NCBI RefSeq assembly: GCF_008831285.2
Contig: NC_045148.1
Coordinates: 19,337,002 to 19,401,001, forward strand
DNA: 64,000 bases
Source of the DNA: Nymphaea colorata
Lineage: Eukaryota > Streptophyta > Magnoliopsida > Nymphaeales > Nymphaeaceae
Reading direction: 5' to 3'
The number at the start of each line of letters is the position of its first letter. Position 1 is the stretch's first letter. The position numbers and the translations under genes were made by a program. This document shows positions 39,819 to 53,900 of this stretch, in pieces. The notes beneath the pieces are model-generated. The model saw only the letters and a program-made list of their open reading frames with translations, had not been told where the DNA came from and made no database searches.

Positions 39819-40828
39819 CGCGACGGCCGAGCAGTAAGAATGACGAACTTGAATTAACAAAAGGAGTTGTCAGGACAATCGAGTAACTTTGTATGAGATT
39901 ATGATCAATTAACGGATAAGTATTAGGAAAGAAAATGTGCATGTAGTCTCTAATTTGTTTTTGCTGCGTTACCAACTCGTTCTTGCTCATGGTTCCTTGA
40001 GTTGAGTTGCACAACTGAGAGGAAAAGATCTATCCTAAGTGCCCATCTAAAGTTTATCCCACGGATATTAGCACTCGATATCATGAAACGTGTTACCTAA
40101 CCAGTTTCTAAGTTCGTCCTGTAATTACCGAAGAGTTTTTTCAGGAGGATGATTGGTTTTGAATTTGGCAACATTTACCAAAGAGTATTTTCAGGACGAT
40201 GATTGGTTTTGAATTTGGCAACATCTACCATGGCCTTCTAGCCTTCCAAGCAACGTATGACTTCAGAATTTTCAGGAAAGGGAGCTGTAACGCCCGGCAG
40301 GCTGATACGGCATTTATCAATCTGCATTGGCGACAAGTGCAAGGATCGGCAAGGGTCGCACCAGCAAAAGGATACATTATCTTCCACATCGTTTTTCATA
40401 ACACTGTTTCTGAGGCGCAAATCCATTGCTTTTTAGGCCGTTCTCGAACTAACACGGAAGGGGCTTTGATCATGCAGTAGGCTAATCGAAATCTGGAAAA
40501 CAAAATTACGGAAAAAAACGATCTCGTAGACAGGACCAGCACCTAGGCGTAGAGTGTACGTTTCTCCTTCTGGCTGGGAGATTATTAGACATCGAAACCC
40601 TTAGCGCCCGCAGCACAGACACACTGGTACATGGAATAAAATATCTTGAAGCTTCATCACCGATGGGTGAGGTTTCCACCATATCCCCGTTCGACTGAGC
40701 GCGAATGAGCAATCCGCTTTAACATAAATTCTATGGGACATGCCTCTAAAATCATTCGCTCCAAAGAAACCAAAAGCAGTGAAAACGCAAGGCAAATATG
40801 GCACAGTAAATTACACTAGAACAAAGAC
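39819..40828. other. Convergent spacer
   Basis: FHA gene 3' UTR, then spacer to the polyubiquitin 3' end. Apart from the 50-bp duplication listed separately, nothing recognisable. Confidence 0.5.
40126..40225. repeat. 50-bp tandem duplication
   Basis: Two adjacent 50-bp units (40126-40175, 40176-40225) sharing GATGATTGGTTTTGAATTTG, with about four mismatches between copies. Confidence 0.9.
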
Positions 40829-40834
40829 TTTATT
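40829..40834 (-). promoter_or_regulatory. Polyadenylation signal of the polyubiquitin gene
   Basis: AATAAA on the minus strand about 200 bases after the stop at 41033, a usual plant 3' UTR length. Confidence 0.5.
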
Positions 40835-41032
40835 TAGCAGTAGTTTCAGTGCATAAACAGAGACCATGAGAACAGACTATACTCGGAAACTAAACATGAA
40901 GACTGCTTGCCGCATGGCAATCATCAATCACACCATACGGAAGCAACAAAAGACACGACGCATAGTGGAAACTAAAAACACCGGGTTTCCAATGATAGCA
41001 GACCAGCTGCATCAGACAAAACAAGAGACAAT

Positions 41033-43167
<2,135 letters not shown>

Positions 43168-43286
43168 CTTGAAGAAGAGGAGGAGGAAATCACAGAGAGC
43201 CGAAGGAGAATCACGAAGAACCGCAAGAGAATAGAAAAGAACAGAATCGTTCAGACGATGGAGGAAAGGAGACGCCCCAAGGCCGC

Positions 43287-43294
43287 ATTTTATG
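43287..43294 (-). promoter_or_regulatory. TATA-like box of the polyubiquitin gene
   Basis: CATAAAAT on the minus strand about 120 bases upstream of the leader-intron donor, in a GC-richer region. Upstream at about 43372-43380 is an ACGT-core word (GACACGTCAT), a possible bZIP site. Confidence 0.45.
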
Positions 43295-43299
43295 AGCGC

Positions 43300-44980
43300 G
43301 AGAAGGGCACGCCCTTACGTCTTCCACCCACCCACCGCGGGGCCACCTCTGCAAGCCATCCAATCATCGCGCGACACGTCATACAAATGAGCTGGCGGGC
43401 ACCGCCTCACACGCAATTTCCATCGGCGTCGCTTTCGTTCACCGCCGTCGAAAATTCCACGCCAATTTCAGCCAACCAAACGCGAACGACACCTCCGCTC
43501 CTCTGCTACCGAACCGGTCCTTTGCCGGGTTCGAATCCTCAAAATTGAGACCCGGATATTCATTTTGGATTTCCCAATCTAAGCGGATAAACCATAAAGT
43601 TGTTTACCTTACCGCTTTATCGGAATGAATCCAGTACCACCAGATTCATTCATATCCAGATTCATAGGATTGAACAAGACGTGGACCGGCACCCCGATCT
43701 GATCCAGCTCATCGGATCCATCCAGAATCGGGTTCTAGAGTGACCACCAAGATGGGAATATCGAATTACTGAAAGATATCGTTTTTAAAGTCATCGCCTC
43801 ATCGATTCTTTGTTTTTACTGAAATCTGAAACCTGACGTATTATGTCGCAATACGGGTCTAGGAGTCTGGAGATGAATCCAAGAGTCTCATTATTTCTCA
43901 CCCGTCATTCCTCTCTCTATGCTTCCAGGAAGGCGGTTTTGGCTTCTGCCCATTCTTCGTTTTGCGTCACTCTCGGTCCTTCCAGAAAATCGAAGAAGGT
44001 GTCGGCAATTTTGAACAAGAAAAATGTGTCGACGTGTTTCTTATTAAGCCTCTCTGGACCTTTCCTTTAATTTTTATTCAAGAGAACTTTCGTGGACATA
44101 CCTTCCATTTTCTTTTTTCTCTTTGGTGGCAGAGGAAATGGACGGATCAACGACGACGACGCGCATGGGGACCAGCTTTTGCGGGGAGGTTGAGCTGCTT
44201 CTCAAACTTCTTTCTTACGTAAATCCAATGAATAAAGTAATAACCTTCGAGACACCAAACTTCTTTCCTACGTAAATTCAATGAATAAAGAAATAAACTT
44301 CAAGACACCGAGTAAGTTCAATGAATAAAGAAATAAACTTCATGACACAGAAGCAGCCTGATATTTTGGAGGATGAGGAGAAGAGTAAGACAATAGGATG
44401 AATCTCAGGTTAAGAACACCTTCTTCTCCAACTTAAACTATAGATTTTGTGGGCTACATCGACAATTTCTCAACCTGTTTGGCAGATGGATTGAAGCCTG
44501 TGAAAATGGAGCATCGCTTTTACCTTGTAGTCATATGCAAAAGAGGGGCAGGTCTTAACCAGATTATAGTAAAATGGACGTAGAAAGCAAAAGACGTGAA
44601 AGGTGTCAAGTTGAAAACGTTACAGTCCCCACCCAGTAACTATATTGCTTCAGCTTTTCTAAAGGTACTTTTTTCAAAGACCCCGCATTCTTTTTCAAAG
44701 AAAGCTTCAACTAACCATACGTTCGAATAAATAAAATTATACCAGTTTCAATTTCATTTAGTTTTGCCGCAAACATAACACTGCCAGTTGATAATAATGC
44801 TTTTCAACTGATTCGCATTAGATACTAAACTCACCTAACTAAACAAATTAAATATCGGAAGACCACAACTCTAGACAAATTTTCCTGCATTTTCCTCACG
44901 TCAGCACTCATAATATCATTGATTAAAGAAATTCCCGACAAGTTTATTAACCATAAACCGCAATTTTGACAGATAAATTC
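43300..44980. other. Polyubiquitin promoter region and spacer
   Basis: About 43.3-43.8 kb is GC-richer and likely promoter. No gene is supported further right, up to the TDP1 stop. A tandem repeat lies at 44208-44352. Confidence 0.45.
44208..44352. repeat. ~53-bp tandem repeat, 2.7 copies
   Basis: Units begin CTTCTTTCYTACGTAAATYC at 44208 and 44261. A third, 5'-truncated copy starts near 44314. The shared core is CAATGAATAAAGAAATAAAC with GAGACACC-like ends. Confidence 0.85.
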
Positions 44981-47900
44981 CTAATTAGAATAGAGCTGCA
45001 CGTGACGAGGCCAGCGTTGTCCGTAGACATCCTTCAGGTGATACTGCCTGTCCCATGACCAAGGAACATCTGAGGAACAACAATCACGAGTTCAGCCTGT
45101 AAAATTTGGTAAGCAGCGGAACAAAACCACGGATTATAGGTCAAAAGAAGCGCTAGCAAACCTTCATCATTGTATGGCACAGGTGGAAGTTGATACGGCA
45201 CCGGCAAGCGTATAATTTCAGATGAAGAATTCACATTCTTGCTTTCTTCCCAGCAAAGAGTGACAAGTTCTGTTCGCAGTTTGCTTTGTGACACCCCTTC
45301 CCCCGTCTGCAGATTACATAAGGCAATTTGGTTTGCAATAGGAAATTGAGGAGTTTAAACAACTTTTCAGATACAGAAGATTTAAAAAAGAAAAAGAAAT
45401 CAAACTGCAGCTTCAAATTTAAATACTCAAAGCCTAACCTGCATTACCCTGCCACTGTCCGTGCAAGAAAATGAAGAACGAGATTTGGAGATGAGAGATG
45501 GCAAGAACAACACTCCAAGCTGACCACATACACCAGGAAACATTACTAAACACTCTCAAACCGCTATTCTTAAGAGAAAGCTCACCACAAGTCCTCATCT
45601 TTTGTTCAATGCATCACGAAGGGCAACTTAAAGTCCACATTTTCTTAAACGCATCAGGAAAGGGCAAGTTATCACAAGGCTGCATGCGTATTTTACTTCA
45701 TGTTGATATAACAGAATATTCCAAACTTCCTGGAAGAAGGAAACTAGTTGTTTATCTCCAATTAAATACTTATTTCCTACTCATGTATCTTTTTCTTTTA
45801 ATCATGTAATCAACATACTTCTTAAGTGAACTTAGTTTTCTTATTGGATGATTCTAATTGTAAAGTCTTGGAGCTGTTCAAAAAGTTTCCTTGACAATAT
45901 TCATGCTATATTGCTTTAAAATTGATATGTGTGTGTGCATGAGCGAGAGAGAGAGCACCTTGTGTGGCATGCTCCTGTGTCCTTATTTTTGTAATCTTAT
46001 CATTACTATGTAGTACTAAGCAGAGAGGAAGCACGCCTGTAGCATGCCCCCATGTCCGTATTTTTGTGACCGTAGCATTACCTTGTGGTACTTGGCCCAT
46101 CCACCTCATGGCCCATTTTTCGCATTGATGTTGATGTGAAATAAAATAAGATCCTTTTGGCTGACGCTTCCCTGTTGCTGGAAGGGAATGATATTGGACA
46201 CAAGGGTCGGAAAATCATGCTCGCCTAAATAGTCATCTCTCAAGTGAGGAGAATCAATAGGTACCAAGCTCTGTAACAGCTGGAAAGACAACAAATGGCT
46301 CTAACATAAAGGTGTTGATGAAAGAATTAATAGATTTCCTGTTACTCTTACATGACTAAAAAATCGGTAATTAAGGCAACTAAGCATGAACAAAATTGTT
46401 GAAGGAAAAAAAGGCACTCAAATATGCTAAAGGTCAATAACTCAATGTCACTAAACGTTGAGACAACATGAAAATTATTTGGGCAGGCATCAGATAGTTT
46501 ATAAAATTATAACAAACATGCAATAAACTTGGGCGCAAACGGGATGAGTAAATCACTCAATCTGCCTTCATCTATTCATAGTTATTATTTGTAATATTTG
46601 AAGAAGAAAGCATGAGAAGGAAGGATAAACGTTAATGCCAAAGAAGCAGATGTAAAACTTTTAGGTTAGTGTCTGTTTTGGAATCTGCCTCACAACAATG
46701 CATCATAAGTTGGGACATGCCTCTGCCTTTTGCAATTTACCTCATATGAGCGTATCATAAGTTGGGATCCATTCTTTTGCAGTGCACCCCATGCAGCTTT
46801 GCTGAGATTTGCCGAAGTAAGGAGAAACCAACTGCAGAAAAGTAGTGTAACTGCAAATCATTCTACATAATATTGGTTCACTATGCCTAGGAAAAGGAGG
46901 AAAAAGTATCTTAATTACAGCAATAAAGAAAGTAGGGATAAGTCCATACGCTAGCCTTTGTCCATTATATCGAGTGTATGACTTGATATGAGGCATTGCA
47001 CGACTGAGCAGGAAATACAAAAATTAGATACTGGAAAATTTTACTTAGTTCAGTACAAAACAATAATCAACAGTAAACGAAAATATCTCTATCGTAAATA
47101 ATTGATGTGATCATTTAAGCTGCTTAGTTTACCTCTTAAACAGCTGAAGGCTTCAGCAGCTTCCTAGAAGAGTGTGCACATGTGGGGTGTGTGTGTGTGT
47201 GTGCATGTGCTTGCGAGCGAGAGAGAGAGAGAGAGAGAGAGGCGCATACTGATCTCACATTTGTTAGATTAGTCAATTACTCAGAGTATCACTGTCTATT
47301 AACTGTTTGATTCCCAGAAAGCAAACACCATAAAATGGATGCAGATGAACCACCAACAAGCGGCTGTCATTAATCCAGGTCGAGAAGAAATTAATCTGGA
47401 CTGGAACCAGTTCAGGCAAAGGAGGTCCAAATCCTACCATACCCATTTCAAGTGAACCAATTCAATCCACCTCGTACCTCAACCTAGATTACTGATCTAC
47501 ATAGAAAATGCGTCTCTGAAAATAGACATGAAATCAGAACCAAGCAGCAGATACTGCTGACATTGGACATTGTTCCCATAAAAGTAGTTCAAAATGTGAA
47601 ACAATTCATTATGGTTGAAGAATCAAAAACTTAATTAAGCTCAATAACCTTTAAACTAAAAGTTAATGCATAGATTCTATACAGCTACAGAAAGTGCACT
47701 TCAAACTTAAAAGAGTTGCATACCAACGACCAGTATGAATGGCCTTCCATTTACACCAATACTTCTTCAAAAATGCTCTCTCTATATTCTTTTGAGGGCT
47801 TGGAAGAGCATTACCAGCAGCATAACCCTATTCAGTTGGGGAAACATGTAAGCACAAATCACAGTCCTGTACAGAGAGAGCAAAAGACAGCGAAACAAAA

Positions 47901-50900
47901 ACAAAACTGAAAAATAAAAGCACAAATAACTAAATCTCATACGGAAAAAAAACCAGAGAGGATCCAATAAGAAAAATAGTGAACAATAGAACTACGACTA
48001 TGAAATCACAGGCATGACAGACTATGTTTATAACAAACCACCATCTCAAGGGGCCCTAAAATTTCACCATACATTGGTCAAGAAACATATACTTTAAAAT
48101 GAAAACATCTTAGGACTTCCATATGCGATGCTTCACTAGGACGTTGTCAGGTAGAATAACAACAGTACAAAATGAGTCACAAAGACCCATTAGCATGTTA
48201 TGACAATCAACAGAAGTTTTCTGTTACATCACTGGATAACCAATTTTAAACTTAAATATACTATTATCTCAGACAAAAAATCAAAGGGACTGTTCATTTA
48301 ATTTCTTTAGGAGAGGCATAGGAAGAGATCAATGAATGAACAGGAAGGCATGAACTTAAAAGGAAAATAACACATTTTATTAGAAAAAGGATGAATAGCA
48401 TTACCATAAGAGAAAAACAACGCCTTAGGAGATAATAAACAATGACTGAAAAGCACCACATATTTCCAGTGCCTAGAAAATATATTATTATCTCAGACAA
48501 AAAATCAAAGGGACTGTTCATTTAATTTCTTTAGGAGAGGCATAGGAGGAGATCAATGAATGAACAGGAAGGCATGAACTTAAAAGGAAAATAACACATT
48601 TTATTAGAAAAAGGATGAATAGCATTACCATAAGAGAAAAACAACGCCTTAGGAGATAATAAACAATGACTGAAAAGAACCACATATTTCCAGTGCCTAG
48701 AACATTAGATATATATATATATAAAACTGCCTACACCATGCAGTCACTTGCTGGTTCCTAAGGAATTCTTGGAACTATGCTTGCGCATAAGAAGCTCAGG
48801 CAGCCTAGATAGCAAAAAGGAGAGTTTTTAACGACCTATATCATCAAAGGTGCACATAGGCCCCAACACTTGGCTGGTTTCGTAGGCCAGATGTTCCTAA
48901 ACAGCCCATCACATTGGAAATACCTGGCTCACTTCTGGACCCAACAACTTAGACTTTTCCCCTCAACAATTTAGATCTTTTCCTCCTACTTCTGTTTTCA
49001 TGCATTTTTTTCTCATTTTTTTTATGTTACATGTGATTTTGCACTATGACTACTATTTTTTTTCTCCTCCTTGAGTGCTGATCTTAAGCATTCAATAAGG
49101 ATAGAGATAAATTCAGAAATCAGGAGTCGTTAGGATTAGTAAAAGTTAAGATCTACCTTTCCTACACACACACACACAAACACATATATATATGATCGCA
49201 GTTACAGTTTATACACTATTATACTTTGAATACTTCCATATAGTTTTAGGATCCTTAGTGTCGTGTTATACACGGACTCATCTTCCTAACATTTTTTCTT
49301 TATTGGAATCATAAATAAAGAAAGTCTATGATAAACAATGTTGACGTGGAATCAACGATGATGCCGAGGGATTTATGTTTTCCCTCCTTTGTTTGGATTA
49401 GCAATTTTAGGTATTACTTCAGGCTTTTAGGTTCTAGAAATTAGAAAATTTAATTAGATTTTCATGTTCAAAAATGTTTTGTGTGTTAACATTGCCACGC
49501 ATATTAATTAGCTTATTGTTACAAATTGATAATCAAATGCTTTTCCTTGAGAAATATTTCACTTTTATCATTAATTTTAACAATCAATACTACATTTATT
49601 TATTTCTTTGGAGGAACCACTTAATGTGACTAGTTGCATTTTGGACAACATAGCTATTTACTGCATTGCTAGGACAAACCAAACAAAAGGCCTAGTCTTA
49701 GACTCGGAAAGGAAAGAACATGCTTCAACTCAGACTTTACCTCAAGAGAGCATCGAACATCTTCAACATTGGGCCAGATTATTTGCACATTTCCTAACCC
49801 TAAGGACGAACCATTTTCAGATAAACCTGAAGACATTGATGCCGATAACTCATCCATCCACTTCTGATCAAGGGAGCCAAGAGAAGAAAACTGCAAAAAA
49901 TATATTACCTAAATTTAAATCAAAATTGTTAAACTTGGAATTTTCAAACTTTGCCCACTGCCAACCATAAAGCTGTGCATGTAGGCCAAATACTTGAACA
50001 TCGCTCAAAGAGAGAGGAACAGGAATGCTATGAGAACATTTGCGATGGAAAACAACATGAGTAGCATTTTCAGGATAAAAGAAAATTCGGAAATTATGTC
50101 ATTGACATACACCATTCTAGATCTAGTTCATTTTCTCTTAAGAATTATGTAGTGAACTTCATAAAAACAACCATGACCCAGTATCTTCAGCTGCATCTGT
50201 GCAATACAGCTTTAAAATAGTGTGGATTTGGATTGCCTTCATAATTTTTGCAATCATAAGCTTCGTTTTTTTATCGTCTACATTTAAAATTTCAATGTAC
50301 TTTTCTTGTTTCCTGTCCCTTGCTGTTGTAAAACTTTGTCTTCAGTTCACAACATTTACCAAAAGAAAGAAAGAATCCAAACCATTTTTAGGTCATTTTA
50401 TCTGCTTTTGTTCTTTGAGGAAGATTAATTTTACTAAGAAAGCCTTGTAATCTCAAGCATTTATTGTGGTGATAGATGACTACAGCCTGGTGTGTGATGT
50501 TCAAAGTTTCATGCTACAGCAAAGCGATCAAACTGATATTACTCTTAGTTGTTAAGGCATGGACTAGTCCACGCCTGGGAGTGAGTGCACACCCATCGCC
50601 TAAGTCATGGCCTAGGTGCACCTAGACTGGACTAGGTGCTAGCACGCCTAGTCCATGGGAAGGTGAAAAGTCACCTTCCCTTCAAATTAAGTCCTGCAAT
50701 TTTATTATACACTGTTATACCGTATATAGTATATACTTATATTATATGCAGTTACATTATATAATTTCTGTTCTTTAAGTACAGTTTACTACTATACGTT
50801 AATTACATATTCTCGATCAACTCATCAAGTGGAAGTTCCAGCCATACGTTAAGTACATATTCTATAACACCATGAACTTCTGTATATATCTTATGTGCTT

Positions 50901-53900
50901 TAAAACATATTTTGTGGAACTTATGCCAGCCCTCTTACCCATGTTAAAACCTAGGTTTATGGTAAAAAGACCACCATTTTCTCTTGTTTAGTGCATGTCT
51001 AGTAATCAGAGAAATATGTGCAGACCTCACTTTAACATAGTCTAATGTTAGAGCTGCAAATAAACAATATGAACTATGTAGATGATAGTGCACATATGAA
51101 GCATAAAAGTTAAATGCAATTCTTGATTATGGCAACTAATTTTAGCTAGATATGACTTGATTACAGAAGAGCTCTCAAAGAATTGAAGTGGTAGTAACAG
51201 AATAAAAGTCTGCTAGATATTGGACGCCTTTTTAGGCCACTAGGCAGCGCCTAGATGCCTTGACAACTAGGATATTACTTCACTCACTGTCTACTGTGCA
51301 AGTATCTATGAGCCATAAACACCCAACTTTCAACAACAACAACAAAGAAAACAAACCCCACAATCTCGAACATAATTGTATGACTGCCTTGTCCTACTCC
51401 CTGCATGCCAGCATGCTACGCATGCAAAATATCAGCAATTTTAGCAACAACTATACTCCTAACCTCAAAAGTCAAAACTATTGACACCGGTCTAGCCAGG
51501 TGCCAGCAAAAGAGATCATCAGAGAATATTCAATTTTTTCTTCCTAAAAAACCCATTTGTGATGTCTTCTTTCCTTTTCCCTCTATCATGTTGGAAAGCA
51601 GAAAAACTAGATCAAAATGTGATTATGTGATGCACACATTCTTTGGACCTATAAAGTATGCTCAGACCATTCATTCCATATCAATATTATTCTAAAATGC
51701 ACATGAATTTAGAAAAATAAGAAGAATTCTGACATGTTTTCAGGATTCATGCCCTAGGACAGCAAATTCTCAAGACTAGACCAACTAGGATGAGAAAAGG
51801 ACCTAAAGGATTTTAACTGTACTTTACAAGTCATTAGGTTGATATCCTTATGCACAAGCCGTTTCCACCTTGAGTTAGTATGCACTATGCAGCTACAATT
51901 TAGTTAAAAAACAATTGGATGGTGCAAGGAAGACCAAGACACTTCAGAAATAAGTCATAGATACTAGAGAAGAGAACATGTTTGCCTGGTATACTATAGG
52001 GGACTTCTGGAATTCTTTGTCAAATAGGGACTCCTGCAAAACAGATCGAAGCTTCATATGGCCCCACTTTTTCAAGCTTCCACCAGAATGATATCCAGGA
52101 ACGGATGCAATAAGTCTGACCTGAAATCAGAATACTGCTGGTAAGTGCAAAACTACAAAACTTGTAAGACATGACATGAGTAAGCACATTTCCTGTTCAC
52201 CATACAAAAACAACAAATTCCGTTTTACTTTCTCTGTTGCATAGACTAATATAAAATTGAGCAAAATATCTAGAACAAGCACATTAGTTGCTAATAAATA
52301 AAAGTTGGTGTGCAGACTGCAGACTAACATTTTCATACTTTAGTAGGTTAATCATAAAACTTAAGAGCAGGTGCAATGATCTGCCAAACATGAAACTATT
52401 CAAGCCTAACAACGTTACTATAGGAAGTCAACCTTATGACCAACTTTAGAGTCCCAACGGACAAGCACTCCCACTTAGGCCTTGTGGCCCTTGAGGCTTG
52501 AAGTCACAATTTAAACTCTCTCAATTTTTCAACAACCACAGAAATTGGATGAACAGACTAGAATTGTCAGAAATTTGAGAAAATCCTTCTCAAGTGATTA
52601 CAACAATGGCCAATGTGATGCAGAAAAAATGGATAGATTTAAGGTAATGCAGAAATAGCCACAAATCGTTCTTGGGTTTTTCTCGTGAGGTTTTTCTCAG
52701 TTATTTTTCGGCAAAACTATTTTCTTCCTAGAAAATCTCAGAGATTTAAAAAATAAAAAATTCAAAATATTAGGTAGAAATAAAAAACATGAAAAACTAG
52801 TCAGAAATAATAAAAGATAATTAGTTAAAATGATAAAGTAATAGGCATCATACTGCATCTAGGAGATCACATCAAATACCTAAAACAAGAGGAAATGAAA
52901 CAATCTTTCTTCCAAGAAGTAGGTGAGTCACCTTCTTGTTTGTTCCAAGCTCGGCTAGCAGTAGCCCGGAAAGCGAAGCCTTCAATTCTTGCTTTTCCAC
53001 TGGTGGCGGGATTGCACATTCCCCCCGACCTTGAGAGAACAGGGAAGTCTGTGTGGGTGGGAAGGCTTGCTATTGGCATATTAACTTATGTGAAATGAAG
53101 CTTGAGCCAACCAAATGACAGGCTTTTCCAAATCGGTCGAATTGAGAATTTCTGTAAAGGTGTAAAGAGCGAGCATTTGGAGGGTAGCTAGTGGAAGGTA
53201 GGTGAAACAACAGTAGAAAGAAAAATGAGAAAAAAAAATCAAAAAAATCACACAAAATCGTGATAAAATGTAATAAATTGATTTTTTTTTTTCAAAATAT
53301 CGTGTATTTTTTTTTCATTTTCTCCTTAATATCCCAATATTTTCAAAAATATAGCAATATCTGTATCTATGTGCAGAACCAACAAAAAGGAATAATTCAA
53401 CACCAGCTATTGATCCACGTAGAAATTACAGAAGGCCATAGAGAATGTGCTTGAGTATTCAAAGCTTGTAAACATTTTCATAGCCAAGGAGTTCTACCAC
53501 AACCTCATATAGCATGGTCACTTCAACTCACAGGTCTATGCAACAACGATAATAAAGTACACTGGATGAAATTATTATACAAATGAAAAGAACATTCCAT
53601 GACTCACGCTTCTTCGCATGCAATCACAGTTTCCAAACAAGGCTTAAAAAATTTCAAACTTGAAAATATATTCACCAGTATGAGTATGCTAGATGAATAC
53701 CAAACCCTCAAGCCTGCACCCAATCTACACCTAATCAGTAGTTATGGACGTCAAAGACATCGCTCCTATGATCCATCAGAAAATTTTCTTTATGCTTTTG
53801 TCAATCAATGTTAGAAGGGCATGACTGACAAGAAGCTCTAAATGGAGCTTAACGTTGACTCAAGAAAAGATCAGCAAAAGTATTCCATGATGGATAATAA

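Noticed and set aside
43527..43540. GGGTTCGAATCCTC, a perfect tRNA B-box-like word
   Set aside because: No A-box, no acceptor stem and no D or anticodon arms can be paired upstream, so no tRNA gene.
46106..46294. Minus-strand ORF with a good acceptor (TTACAG) and open frame, [18 protein letters not shown]
   Set aside because: It would fall between TDP1 exons at 46741 and 45519, but the family sequence runs straight from RSYE to LGVLFLP without it. It could be a rare cassette exon, but nothing supports that.
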